The notes under the pieces were generated by a model that was given only the letters and a program-made list of their open reading frames with translations, was not told where the DNA came from and ran no database searches. Below are positions 41,216 to 50,116 of a stretch of DNA of 64,000 nucleotides, one piece after another. Position 1 is the first letter of the stretch. Every line of letters starts with the position of its first letter. A program made the translations under genes and the position numbers. The stretch is from Ramlibacter paludis (GTDB taxonomy: Bacteria > Pseudomonadota > Gammaproteobacteria > Burkholderiales > Burkholderiaceae_C): NCBI RefSeq assembly GCF_022012305.1, contig NZ_JAKLTM010000003.1, positions 186,001 through 250,000 of the forward strand. The letters run 5' to 3'.

Positions 41216-42251
41216 AGGCGGACAACAACGCCAACGCCTGTGCCGCGACGCGCTCCGGCGAAATTGCCGGCAGGCAATCCGCCCGGCTTTGCCGATGGTC
41301 CTCGCAGCCCGCCTTGCCGCACGGCACGCAGTGCAGGTCCGACTGCAGCAGCGTCACCTGGCCCACGGTCTGCGCGAGCGCCTGCCGCTGGAACACCACG
41401 GGCTGCTCCGTCGCCGGCCAGGGCGCCCAGCGCTGCGGATTGGTGGGGCCGAAGATCGCCAGCACCGGCACGCCGCAGGCGGCGGCGAGGTGCGACACCG
41501 AGGTGTCGGGACCGATGTAGAGCGCCGCGCCGCGCAGCAAGCCCGCCACCTGGTTGAAATCGAGCAGGCCCGCATCGATGGCGGAGCCCGCGAGCGACGC
41601 CACCGCGGCCCGGTCGCCGGCGCCGGGTCCGCCGGTCAGCACAACCTGGCGGCCCGCGCGTTCCAGCAGGCCGATCAACTTGCGGAAGTGTTCGATCGGC
41701 CACTGCTTGTAGGGCCACATCGAAGGCGCATGCACGACCACGTAGCCCTCGAGCAACTGCCGCTGCAGCGGCTCGGGCAGCGGCCGGCTTGCCGGGCCGA
41801 CCAGCTGCGGCGCCCCGCCTTCGCCCAGCAAGGCCATCTTTTCGGTGACCACGTGCACGTTTCCGAGGTCGCCGGGGCTGTGGACCACGCGCTGCAGCAG
41901 CTTTTCCTTCCACCAGTTGCTGCCGCTGCGTTCGGGCAGCACGCCCACGCGCTCGCGCGCCGCCACCCAGCCGATCAGGTGCGCGCGGTCGCCGGGGTCG
42001 GCGACCAGGGCCAGGTCGTAACGGCGCCAGAGCCGCCGCGCCAGGGCCAGCGTGCCGCGCAGCCCGGGCCGGGCCGGCACTTCGATCAGGTCGCTGACGT
42101 CCGGATTGCCCCGCAGCATGCCGAGCGTCCCCGAGAAGCCCAGCACGTCGACGCGTGCCTGCGGCCAGCGCCGCCGCACTTCGTGGATCAAGGGCGTGGT
42201 CAGCAGCACGTCGCCGATCTGGCGCGTGACGACCACCAGCACGCTGCGCAT
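41214..42251 (-). CDS. Glycosyltransferase family 9 (heptosyltransferase-like)
   Basis: A 345-residue GT-B enzyme of the lipopolysaccharide heptosyltransferase family. Typical segments are VVVTRQIGDVLLTTPLIHEVRRRWP at the N-terminus, YVVVHAPSMWPYKQWP, VVLTGGPGAGD and the donor-site LYIGPDTSVSHLAAACGVPVLAIFGPT. The exact acceptor (WaaC, WaaF, WaaQ role) cannot be told. It is the last minus-strand gene of the LPS cluster, 4 bases after a ligase gene, and its stop codon lies in a REP element. Confidence 0.9.
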   Translation of the reverse strand: MRSVLVVVTRQIGDVLLTTPLIHEVRRRWPQARVDVLGFSGTLGMLRGNPDVSDLIEVPARPGLRGTLALARRLWRRYDLALVADPGDRAHLIGWVAARERVGVLPERSGSNWWKEKLLQRVVHSPGDLGNVHVVTEKMALLGEGGAPQLVGPASRPLPEPLQRQLLEGYVVVHAPSMWPYKQWPIEHFRKLIGLLERAGRQVVLTGGPGAGDRAAVASLAGSAIDAGLLDFNQVAGLLRGAALYIGPDTSVSHLAAACGVPVLAIFGPTNPQRWAPWPATEQPVVFQRQALAQTVGQVTLLQSDLHCVPCGKAGCEDHRQSRADCLPAISPERVAAQALALLSA

Positions 42252-42255
42252 CGGA

Positions 42256-43521
42256 TCAGGCGCGATCGATGCGGCGCACGAGCAGCCACGCCAGAAGCGT
42301 TACGTAGAGGTGGGCTTCTATGAAATCGTACAGCATGGAGTTGAAGGCGGCGCCAACAGCGAAGGCCAGAGCGACGCAGGCTGCGGCGCCCGTCCAAGGT
42401 TGTTCGGTGCGCGACGCGCGCTTGCCTAGCCACAGCGGCCAAGCCACCCATCCGAGAAACAACACCAGGGCGGGGAGTCCGCCCGCGCCGAGTTGTAGTA
42501 GGTACTCGTTGTGTGGATTATCGGAGTGGGATCCGAGCGCGTCGGGTTCGTTGGGCCGTCGTTCTAACGCCGACTTGCGGAAAGCCTCCGTGTAGCTGGC
42601 CCAGCCGGTGCCAAGAAGCCAGTGGTCGTGCGCCACCCCGACGGCGTTTTGGAACATTTCAATCCGGATCTGCGTGGAAACGACGTTACGGCTAGCAACG
42701 GGGTTCCCGCTCAATACCGATACCGTCTCGACGACGCGAGTGCGCACGCCGGTCGAGCAGGCGGCCACCAGCAGGGCTGCCACCAGCATCCCTACCGTCG
42801 CTGGATAGCGCCACCGCGACGGCGCGGCCCGATAGGCCGCGCAGCAGGCCAGCACCAGCAAGGTTAGCTGGCCGGTACGCCCCTCGCTAGCGAACAGCAC
42901 CGTCAAGGCCAAGTAGCTTGCCAGTGCATAACCGGCTCGCGCTGGAATGCGCCCCATGCGCGCATGCTCTACCAAGAGGTATGCGCAGATTGACAGGCCG
43001 AAGCCGAGTGAGATGCGGCGGATGTCGATCGAGTGGTCCAGGCGCAATTGCAGCCAGGCGAAGAAAGGCGGCGACTTCGGCAGTAGCTGCAACGATGAGA
43101 TCCAGATGCCCAGTGAGGCCACGACTGCCCCCGCCAGGAGTGCGATGATGAAGACGTGAGGCCTGCGGGCGACGCGAAACACCGCCCATGCGACTGGAAA
43201 TACCAGTAGCTCGTGGTACGCATTGAACGCCCGACCTCCGCTAGCGGGCGATCCGTCGCCGATAAAGGAACGTAGGGTGACATAGGCGAGAAAGAGCAAG
43301 CCCCAGCCCACGAACGGCTCGCGCCAAGGCAGTGCTTCCACGATCCGGCGAGGAGCCAGGCAGCACGCCAGCAAGACCAGGAACATCGAGATGTAGACCC
43401 CGGCCGTGGCGAATAGCGCGAAGAATCCCAGGCTGGCGAGGCTGAAAGTCATCAGCCCCCGCGAGGCGCGTTGGTTCCAAGCCTCCTGGGGCAAGGAAAG
43501 CTTGTCCATTACTGCAGTCAA
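42256..43521 (-). CDS. O-antigen ligase-like membrane protein, copy A (atypical composition)
   Basis: A 421-residue polytopic protein with about 11-12 hydrophobic segments and a large late loop containing LGTGWASYTEAF and SDNPHNEYLLQLGAGGLPALVLFL. The PHNEYL(Q)LGxxG motif marks the Wzy_C/WaaL family, which joins O-antigen to lipid A-core or polymerises it. It is a tandem paralogue of the next gene. Two 60-base rows counted here have 57% and 60% G+C, against 82% in a row of the neighbouring copy, a sign of separate origin. It overlaps copy B as ATGA. Confidence 0.85.
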   Translation of the reverse strand: MTAVMDKLSLPQEAWNQRASRGLMTFSLASLGFFALFATAGVYISMFLVLLACCLAPRRIVEALPWREPFVGWGLLFLAYVTLRSFIGDGSPASGGRAFNAYHELLVFPVAWAVFRVARRPHVFIIALLAGAVVASLGIWISSLQLLPKSPPFFAWLQLRLDHSIDIRRISLGFGLSICAYLLVEHARMGRIPARAGYALASYLALTVLFASEGRTGQLTLLVLACCAAYRAAPSRWRYPATVGMLVAALLVAACSTGVRTRVVETVSVLSGNPVASRNVVSTQIRIEMFQNAVGVAHDHWLLGTGWASYTEAFRKSALERRPNEPDALGSHSDNPHNEYLLQLGAGGLPALVLFLGWVAWPLWLGKRASRTEQPWTGAAACVALAFAVGAAFNSMLYDFIEAHLYVTLLAWLLVRRIDRA

Positions 43522-44789
43522 GGCTGTGCTCCTTCGAGCTCGTAGTCGGTGCGTGCGGCCCGGTCGTCTCGGTAGACCCGCCGCACCAGCAGCCAGGCCA
43601 TGACTGCCACATAGAAATGGGCCTCCGTGAAATCACGCAGGACCGAGTTGAAGAGCGCGCTGACGGCGAAGGCCAGCGACACGCAGCCCACCGCGCCGGC
43701 CCACGGGCCTTCGCTGCCGCGCTCGCGGATGGCGCGCCACATCGGCCAGGCCAGCCACAGCCCGAACAGGATGAGGCCGACGATGCCGCCGGCGCCGAGT
43801 TGCAGCACGTATTCGTTGTGCGGATTCACCGCGCCCCCGCCCACGCCCGGCTGGCCCTGCGCTTCGTGGCGCTCGACCGAGGTCTCGCTGAACACGCGCG
43901 GGTAGCGCGCCCAGCCGGTGCCCAGCACCCAGTGCTCGCGCACCACCTCCAGGCCGGTGCGCAGCAGCTCCGTGCGCGACTCCGGCGCAGCCTGCGCGCC
44001 GCTGCCGCCGGCCTTCATCTCCGACCAGGTCTCGCCCATCCGCGAGCGGATGGAACCGGAGCTGAAGCCCACCATCAATCCGGCCGCCAGCGTGGCGGCG
44101 AGCACCGCCAGTCGCAGCCGCGGCGGCGCCGCGCGGAAGGCGGCGCACAGCGCCAGCACCAGCAGCACCACGTGGCCGGTGCGGCCGTTGGTGGCGAAGA
44201 GCAGGGTCAGCGCGATGAAGCCGGCCAGGCCGTAGCCCGCGCGCGGCGGCAGCCGGCCCAGGCGCGCATGCTCGAACAGCAGGAAGGCGCACACCGCCAG
44301 GCCGAAGCCGCCGGAGATGCGGCGGTAGTGCAGGAAGGTTTCCAGCTCCGGCGACAGGGGCGCGAGCCAATGCGCCGCGGCCAGCACCACCGCACCGAGC
44401 ATCAGGCCGTTGACCAGCGCATTGGGCCGCCGCACCGAGCGCAGGATGGCCCACAGCAGCGGCAGCAGCAGCAGCTCGCGATAGCGGTTGACGGCGTCGA
44501 AGGTCTCGCTGGACAGGCCGCTGTCGGCCAGCGTGCGCACGGCCACCCACGCCAGCAGCACCAGTCCGATCACGCCGACCGGCTCGCGCCAGGCCGCGCG
44601 CTCCAGCACGCGGCGCGGCCGCAGCAGGCACAGCAGCAGCAGCACGCCCAGCGCGATGTTGATGCCGGCCGTGGAGAACAGCACGAAGAAGCCCAGGCAG
44701 GCCAGCGCCGCCGAGAGGGCCGCCTGGTAGAGGCGCTCGCCCCTGGCCGGCGACAGGTCGATTCCGCCCGCGACGCCGGCCAGCCTCAA
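43518..44789 (-). CDS. O-antigen ligase-like membrane protein, copy B
   Basis: A 423-residue polytopic protein with the same layout as copy A: about 11-12 membrane segments, SISGGFGLAVCAFLLFEHARLG-like core (RRISGGFGLAVC), LGTGWARYPRVF and the motif NPHNEYVLQLGAGGIVGLILF. It is of the Wzy_C/WaaL family; whether it is the ligase or a polymerase is open. Its base composition is that of the surrounding genome. Its ATG overlaps the msbA stop and its stop overlaps copy A. Confidence 0.87.
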   Translation of the reverse strand: MRLAGVAGGIDLSPARGERLYQAALSAALACLGFFVLFSTAGINIALGVLLLLCLLRPRRVLERAAWREPVGVIGLVLLAWVAVRTLADSGLSSETFDAVNRYRELLLLPLLWAILRSVRRPNALVNGLMLGAVVLAAAHWLAPLSPELETFLHYRRISGGFGLAVCAFLLFEHARLGRLPPRAGYGLAGFIALTLLFATNGRTGHVVLLVLALCAAFRAAPPRLRLAVLAATLAAGLMVGFSSGSIRSRMGETWSEMKAGGSGAQAAPESRTELLRTGLEVVREHWVLGTGWARYPRVFSETSVERHEAQGQPGVGGGAVNPHNEYVLQLGAGGIVGLILFGLWLAWPMWRAIRERGSEGPWAGAVGCVSLAFAVSALFNSVLRDFTEAHFYVAVMAWLLVRRVYRDDRAARTDYELEGAQP

Positions 44790-46588
44790 GGCAGGGCTCC
44801 GTCGGACTGGTGCAGCGCATGCAGCCGGGCGTAGAGGCCGCCGCGGGCGATGAGTTCGGCATGCGTGCCCAGTTCGGCCACGCGGCCCTGGTCCAGCACC
44901 GCCACGCGGTCGGCGTGTTCGATGGTGGACAGGCGGTGGGCGATGATCAGCGTGGTGCGACCGGCCATCAGGCGGCGCAGCGCGTCCTGCACCATGCGCT
45001 CGGACTCGTTGTCCAGCGCCGAGGTGGCTTCGTCGAGGATCAGGATGGGCGCGTCCTTGTACAGGGCGCGGGCGATGGCCAGGCGCTGGCGCTGCCCGCC
45101 CGACAGCGAAGTGGCGTTGTGGCCCACCTGCGTGTCCATGCCCTGGGGCAGCTGCGACAGCAGTTCGCCGAGGTTGGCCGATTCCAGCGCGTGCTGCACG
45201 CGCTCGCGATCCACGGCCTGGCCCAGCGCCACGTTGGCCGCCAGCGTGTCGTTGAACATCACCACGTCCTGGCTGACCATCGCGAACTGGCCGCGCAGCG
45301 CGCGCAGGTCCCAGTCGCGCAGGTCGTGGCCATCGAGCAGCATGGCGCCGCTGCCGATGTCGACGAAGCGGGGCAGCAGGTTGGCGAGCGTGGTCTTGCC
45401 GGAGCCCGAAGGGCCGACCAGCGCGATCACTTCACCGGGCGAGATTTCCAGCCACACGTCCTGCAATGCGGCGCGGCTGGCATCGCGGTAGCGCACCGTC
45501 ACGCCGCGCAGCTCCAGGTGGCCTTGCGCCCGCTCGGGCGCGTAGGTGCCGCCGCTTTCCGGCTCGGTGTGCTCCACCAGGTCGAAGGAGCGCTCCAGCG
45601 CCGCCAGCGCCCGCATGATGGGGCTGGCCGCCTCCGACAGGCGCTTCACCGGCGAGATCAGCATCATCATCGCGGCGACGAAGGCCGCGAAGCCGCCGAC
45701 CGTCATGTTCTCGCCGGTCTGCCACAGGGCGATGCAGATCACGCCCGAGAGCGCCGCGGCCGCCAGCATGTGCATGGTCGGCGTGATGGCCGCATTGGCG
45801 ACGGCGGACTTCATGGCCAGGCGCCGCAGCGAATTGCTCAGGGCCTGGAAGCGCTGCGCCTGCGCGGGCTGCGCGTCGTGCAGGCGCACCACGCGGTTGG
45901 CCAGCACGTTCTCCTCCACCGCGTAGGTGAGCTCGATGGTGGCGGCCTGGCTGCCCTTGGCCAGGCGGTAGAGGCGCTTGGATGCGGTGCGCATCACCCA
46001 GGCCACCGCCGGGCCCATGATGCCGACGATCAGGGTCAGCTGCCAGTTCAGGTACAGCAGGTAGCCGAGCAGGGCGACCAGCGCGAGGCTGTCCTTGACC
46101 AGGCCGGTCAGCGCGTTCACCAGCAGGCTGAAGCCGTTCTGCACTTCCGCCACGATGGCGTTCGAGAGCGAACTCGCCGATTCGCTCTTGAACAGGTCCA
46201 TGCGCGCATCGAGCAGCCGCGCGAACAGGGCGCGGCGCAGCGAGAACATGCCTTCGTTGGCGATCTTGGCCAGGGCAATGTCGGCGATGAAGCCGGCCGC
46301 GCCCCGGATGGCGAACAGGCCCAGCAGCGCGGCGGGCACCATCCACGGGTTGAAGGTGTTGCGGTTGAAGCCGTGATCCAGCAGCGGCTTCATCAGCGCC
46401 GGCATGGCGGGCTCGGTGGCGGCACCGACGATGGTGGCCACGAGCACGACCAGCCAGAGCCGGCGCACGTGCGCGATGTAGGGAAAGACGCGGCGGATGC
46501 GCTGGATGAGGCTGGCTTCGGGAGCGGCGGGAGCCGCGGGCGCGGGCTGCGCCAGGACGGTCTCAGGCACGGCGGAGGGCGCGGGCAT
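44786..46588 (-). CDS. msbA: Lipid A export ABC transporter MsbA
   Basis: Flips lipid A-core across the inner membrane. The 600-residue half-transporter has a six-segment membrane domain (about 30-320; MPALMKPLLDHGFNRN and SLRRALFARLLDARMDLFKSESASSLSN are typical of MsbA), then the ATPase domain with Walker A GPSGSGKTT (about 389-397), signature LSGGQRQR (about 493) and Walker B ILILDEATSALD. The N-terminus has a Pro/Ala-rich extension. The start ATG 46588 lies 34 bases from the divergent glycosyltransferase ATG. It overlaps ligase copy B as ATGA. Confidence 0.92.
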   Translation of the reverse strand: MPAPSAVPETVLAQPAPAAPAAPEASLIQRIRRVFPYIAHVRRLWLVVLVATIVGAATEPAMPALMKPLLDHGFNRNTFNPWMVPAALLGLFAIRGAAGFIADIALAKIANEGMFSLRRALFARLLDARMDLFKSESASSLSNAIVAEVQNGFSLLVNALTGLVKDSLALVALLGYLLYLNWQLTLIVGIMGPAVAWVMRTASKRLYRLAKGSQAATIELTYAVEENVLANRVVRLHDAQPAQAQRFQALSNSLRRLAMKSAVANAAITPTMHMLAAAALSGVICIALWQTGENMTVGGFAAFVAAMMMLISPVKRLSEAASPIMRALAALERSFDLVEHTEPESGGTYAPERAQGHLELRGVTVRYRDASRAALQDVWLEISPGEVIALVGPSGSGKTTLANLLPRFVDIGSGAMLLDGHDLRDWDLRALRGQFAMVSQDVVMFNDTLAANVALGQAVDRERVQHALESANLGELLSQLPQGMDTQVGHNATSLSGGQRQRLAIARALYKDAPILILDEATSALDNESERMVQDALRRLMAGRTTLIIAHRLSTIEHADRVAVLDQGRVAELGTHAELIARGGLYARLHALHQSDGALP

Positions 46589-46622
46589 AATTGGAAGCCA
46601 TGTGCGAATTATCCCGCAAACG
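46589..46622. promoter_or_regulatory. 34-base divergent spacer with candidate -10 boxes
   Basis: Between msbA and the GT2 gene only 34 bases are free. CATAAT at 46586-46591 could be a -10 for the plus strand, and GATAAT (minus strand, 46608-46613) a -10 for msbA. Any -35 boxes would lie inside the opposite coding sequence. No good -35 was seen, so this is tentative. Confidence 0.3.
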
Positions 46623-47381
46623 ATGACGCGCCTTTCGGTGGTCATCGTCGCCAAGAACGAGGCGGCCAACATCGTGGATTGCGTTCGCTCCTGCCGCTTC
46701 GCCGACGAAGTCATCGTCGTCGATTCGGGCAGCACCGACGGCACGCCGGACCTGGCGCGCGCCGAGGGCGCCCGGGTCCTGGTCACGCCCGACTGGCCCG
46801 GCTACGGCCCGCAGAACAACCGCGGCATCGACCTCGCCACCGGCGACTGGTTCTTCTCGCTCGATGCCGACGAGCGCATCAGCGAGGCGCTGGCCGCGGA
46901 GATCCGCGCCGCCATCGCCGACACGAGATGCAACGGCTTCCGCGTGCCGCGCAGCTCCATGTACGTGGGCCGCTTCATCAAGCATTCCGGCTGGACGCCC
47001 GACTACACGCGCCGGCTGGCCAGGCGCGGCCTGGGGCGCTTTACCGAGCACTACCTGCATGCGAACCTGCAGGTGCAGGGCGAGCTGGGCACGCTAAAGA
47101 ACCCGATCATCCACTACAGCTTCCGCGACCTCGAGGCTGTGCTGGAGAAGCTCAATCGCTATTCCAGCGCCAATGCGCGCGACATGGTCACGGCCGGCCG
47201 CAGCGGCTCGATGTCGCGCGCGGTCGCCAGCGGCCTCTGGGCCTTCATCCGCACCTACTTCCTGCAGCTGGGCTTCCTCGACGGCCGCTGGGGCTTCATG
47301 CTGGCGGTGTCCAACGCCGAAGGCACCTACTACCGCTACCTCAAGCTCTGGCTGCTGCAAAGCCAGGAGGCGGGCAGGTGA
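46623..47381 (+). CDS. LPS core glycosyltransferase, family 2 (WaaE/KdtX-like)
   Basis: A 252-residue GT-A enzyme. It begins LSVVIVAKNEAANIVDCV, with DSGSTDGT and the metal-binding FSLDADER motif, then RRLARRGLGRFTEHYLHANL and IIHYSFRDLEAVLEKLNRYS, a pattern of the WaaE/KdtX group that adds glucose to the inner core heptose. The C-terminal hydrophobic part (FIRTYFLQLGFLDGRWGF) suggests membrane association. It is followed after 4 bases by another GT2. Confidence 0.9.
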   Translation: MTRLSVVIVAKNEAANIVDCVRSCRFADEVIVVDSGSTDGTPDLARAEGARVLVTPDWPGYGPQNNRGIDLATGDWFFSLDADERISEALAAEIRAAIADTRCNGFRVPRSSMYVGRFIKHSGWTPDYTRRLARRGLGRFTEHYLHANLQVQGELGTLKNPIIHYSFRDLEAVLEKLNRYSSANARDMVTAGRSGSMSRAVASGLWAFIRTYFLQLGFLDGRWGFMLAVSNAEGTYYRYLKLWLLQSQEAGR

Positions 47382-47385
47382 CCGG

Positions 47386-48240
47386 ATGAGGACGGCCTTC
47401 GTCGTCCTCACCTACAACCGCGCCGACGCGGCCCTGGCCGTGTTGCGTGCGCTGGCGCCGCAGTGCACGCCGGAGCACCGCGTGGTGGTCGCCGACGACG
47501 GGTCGCGCGCCGAGAACGTGCAGGCGCTGCGCGACGGCCTGCCGCGGTTCGCCTGCAGCGTGCAGCACGTCTGGCATCCCGACGTCGGCTTCACCGCTTC
47601 GCGCGCCCGCAACCTGGGCGCGGCCACCGCCGCTGCTGCCGGCGCCGACTACCTGGTGTTCCTGGATGGCGACTGCGTGCCCAATCCGCGCTTCGTGCTG
47701 CACCACGCGCGGCTGGCCGAGGCCGGCCACTTCGTCAACGGCAGCCGCGTGCTGCTGAGCCCCGCGCTCACGCAAAAGGTGGTCGCCGGCGAAATCGATT
47801 TGTCCCAATGCGATACTGCCGCCTGGCTGCGCCTGCGCATGGCGGGCGACGTTAACAAATTGACGCATCTTCTGCAGTGGCCCGGAGCCCCGTTTCGCGT
47901 CCAGCCGCGTTTCAGGTGGAAGGGCATCCGCAGCTGCAACTTCGGCGTGGCCTGGGGCGATTACCAAAGGGTGAATGGATTCGACGAGACCTTCGCAGGC
48001 TGGGGACACGAGGACGCCGACCTGGTCCTGCGGCTGCACAACGCCGGCCTGCGGCGCAAGAACGGCTTCCTGGGCACCGAGGTCTGGCACCTGTGGCACC
48101 GGGAGCAGAGCCGGGCGGACGAGGGCGGCAACCGGGCGCGCGTCACGGCGCGCACGGAAAGCGGCATCATCCGGGCGGAGCGCGGGCTGGCCGAAGCACT
48201 TCACCAGCCGGACACCATCGTCACTGAACTGAACCGATGA
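47386..48240 (+). CDS. Glycosyltransferase family 2 with galactosyltransferase-C domain
   Basis: A 284-residue cytosolic GT-A enzyme: FVVLTYNRADAALAVL, VVVADDGSRAEN, GFTASRARNLGAA, and the metal-binding LVFLDGDCVPNP. The C-terminal domain has SCNFGVAWGDYQRVNGFDETFAGWGHEDADLVLRL, the Glyco_transf_7C pattern. Homologues act in capsule or LPS core synthesis. The ATG at 47386 follows the preceding gene by 4 bases, and the stop overlaps the tolB start as ATGA. Confidence 0.88.
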   Translation: MRTAFVVLTYNRADAALAVLRALAPQCTPEHRVVVADDGSRAENVQALRDGLPRFACSVQHVWHPDVGFTASRARNLGAATAAAAGADYLVFLDGDCVPNPRFVLHHARLAEAGHFVNGSRVLLSPALTQKVVAGEIDLSQCDTAAWLRLRMAGDVNKLTHLLQWPGAPFRVQPRFRWKGIRSCNFGVAWGDYQRVNGFDETFAGWGHEDADLVLRLHNAGLRRKNGFLGTEVWHLWHREQSRADEGGNRARVTARTESGIIRAERGLAEALHQPDTIVTELNR

Positions 48241-49553
48241 AGAACGAACCAAGCAGCATGAACCTGACCAAGCAATGGCGCCGCCGCGACCTGGGCGGCC
48301 TTCTTGCCGCCGCCACCGCGGGGCTGGCCGCCGGGCCGGCGCTGGCCCAGTTCCGGGTGGAAGTGACCGGCGTCGGCCTGACGCAGTTGCCGATCGCGAT
48401 CGCGCCTTTCCGCGGCGACGCCGACGCGCCGCAGAAGATCGCCGCCATCGTGCAGGCCGACCTCGAGCGCAGCGGACAGTTCCGCGCCATCGACGGCAGC
48501 GGCGCGGCGCTGGATGAAACCAGCCGGCCGGACGTGAGTCCGTGGCGGCAGAAGGGCGCCGATTCGCTGGTGGTCGGCAGCACCGCGCGCCTGGCCGACG
48601 GCCGCTACGACGTGCGCTTCCGGCTCTGGGACACGGTGCGCGCGCAGAGCGTCGCCGCCGACGGCGTGATGGTGGTGACGGCGGACCTGCGCCTGGCCGC
48701 GCACCGCATCGCCGACATGATCTACGAGAAGCTCACCGGCGAGAAAGGCGTGTTCTCCACGCGCATCGCCTACGTCACCAAGGCCGGCAACCGCTTCAAC
48801 CTGTGGGTGGCCGATTCCGACGGCGAGAACGCGCAGTCCGCGCTGGCCAGTCCCGAGCCGATCATCTCGCCGGCCTGGTCGGCCAACGGCCAGCAGCTCG
48901 CCTATGTGTCGTTCGAGTCGCGCAAGCCCGTGGTCTACGTGCACGACGTGCCCACCGGCCGCCGGCGCCTCATCGCCAATTTCCGCGGCTCCAACAGCGC
49001 GCCGGCCTGGTCGCCCGATGGCCGCACGCTCGCCGTGACGCTCACGCGCGACGGGGGCTCGCAGCTTTACACGATCCCGGCGGCGGGCGGCGAGCCCAAG
49101 CGGCTCACGCAATCGAGCAGCATCGACACCGAGCCGCTGTATTCGGCCGACGGCCGCACCCTCTACTTCGTGAGCGACCGCGGCGGCGCGCCGCAGATCT
49201 ACCGCATGCCCGCCAATGGCGGCGAGCCGCAGCGCGTCACCTTTACAGGGAATTACAACATTTCGCCCGCGTTGAGCCCGGACGGAAAGTGGCTGGCCTA
49301 CATTTCCCGCGTCGGCGGCGCATTCAAGCTGCAGGTGATGGAGCTTGCGAGCGGCAACGTGCAATCGGTGACGGACACCGTCTCCGACGAAAGCCCGAGC
49401 TTCGCCCCGAACGGCCGGCAGATCATCTATGCCACGCGCCAGAACGGCCGCGAAGCCCTGATGACCACCACCCTCGACGGCAAGATCAAGGCCAGCCTTC
49501 CCGGGCGCAGCGGAGACATCCGCGAGCCGGACTGGGGCCCCTTCCAACGTTGA
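48237..49553 (+). CDS. tolB: Tol-Pal system protein TolB
   Basis: Periplasmic part of the Tol-Pal system, which keeps the outer membrane attached during division. The 438 residues comprise a signal sequence with a twin-arginine-like WRRRDLGG, an N-terminal domain (about 38-160; FRVEVTGVGLTQLPIAIAPF) and a six-bladed propeller with repeated SPAWSANGQQLAY / APAWSPDGRTLAV / SPALSPDGKWLAY units. It ends EPDWGPFQR. The start is ATG 48237 (ATGA overlap) or ATG 48258. tolQ, tolR and tolA are not beside it. Confidence 0.96.
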   Translation: MKNEPSSMNLTKQWRRRDLGGLLAAATAGLAAGPALAQFRVEVTGVGLTQLPIAIAPFRGDADAPQKIAAIVQADLERSGQFRAIDGSGAALDETSRPDVSPWRQKGADSLVVGSTARLADGRYDVRFRLWDTVRAQSVAADGVMVVTADLRLAAHRIADMIYEKLTGEKGVFSTRIAYVTKAGNRFNLWVADSDGENAQSALASPEPIISPAWSANGQQLAYVSFESRKPVVYVHDVPTGRRRLIANFRGSNSAPAWSPDGRTLAVTLTRDGGSQLYTIPAAGGEPKRLTQSSSIDTEPLYSADGRTLYFVSDRGGAPQIYRMPANGGEPQRVTFTGNYNISPALSPDGKWLAYISRVGGAFKLQVMELASGNVQSVTDTVSDESPSFAPNGRQIIYATRQNGREALMTTTLDGKIKASLPGRSGDIREPDWGPFQR

Positions 49554-49582
49554 TGACGAATTCTGTGCAGGAGGTTTTTGGA

Positions 49583-50116
49583 ATGAACAAGCGTGTGTTG
49601 CTGGCGGCCGCGATGGCCGCGCTGCTGACGGCGTGCTCCAGCGGCGTGAAGCTGGACGACGTGCCGGTCGAGGACCGCAACAAGGCCGGCGTGGTTGCGC
49701 CCGAAGGCGCCACCGGCCCGGGCAGCCAGCGGGGCGTGGAGCAGGTGCGCGTCGACCCGCTGGCGGGTGACCGCGCGGGCCCGCAGAACGTGGCCCGCAT
49801 CATCTACTTCGACTACGACAGCAACGAGATCAAGCCGCAGTTCCAGCAGCTGATCGAGGCGCATGCGCGCTACCTGAAGGCGAGCGGCGCGCGCCACGTC
49901 GTGATCGAAGGCCACACCGACGAGCGCGGCGGCAGCGAATACAACCTGGCCCTCGGCCAGCGCCGCGCCGAAGCCGTGCGCCGCGCGCTGGGCCTGCTGG
50001 GCGTGGGCGACGCGCAGGTCGAAGCCGTGAGCATGGGCAAGGAGAAACCGGCCATCGAAGGCCACGACGAATCGGCCTGGCAGCAGAACCGCCGCGCCGA
50101 AATCGCCTACCGCTAA
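49583..50116 (+). CDS. pal: Peptidoglycan-associated lipoprotein Pal
   Basis: Outer-membrane lipoprotein that binds peptidoglycan and TolB. The 177 residues begin MNKRVLLAAAMAALLTAC, with the lipobox Cys at 18, and the OmpA-like domain covers about 70-177. YFDYDSNEIKP, EGHTDERGGSEYNLALGQRRAEAV and the Asp/Arg residues for diaminopimelate binding are present. GCAGGAGG about 8 bases before the ATG is a very good ribosome binding site. It lies 29 bases after tolB. Confidence 0.96.
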   Translation: MNKRVLLAAAMAALLTACSSGVKLDDVPVEDRNKAGVVAPEGATGPGSQRGVEQVRVDPLAGDRAGPQNVARIIYFDYDSNEIKPQFQQLIEAHARYLKASGARHVVIEGHTDERGGSEYNLALGQRRAEAVRRALGLLGVGDAQVEAVSMGKEKPAIEGHDESAWQQNRRAEIAYR

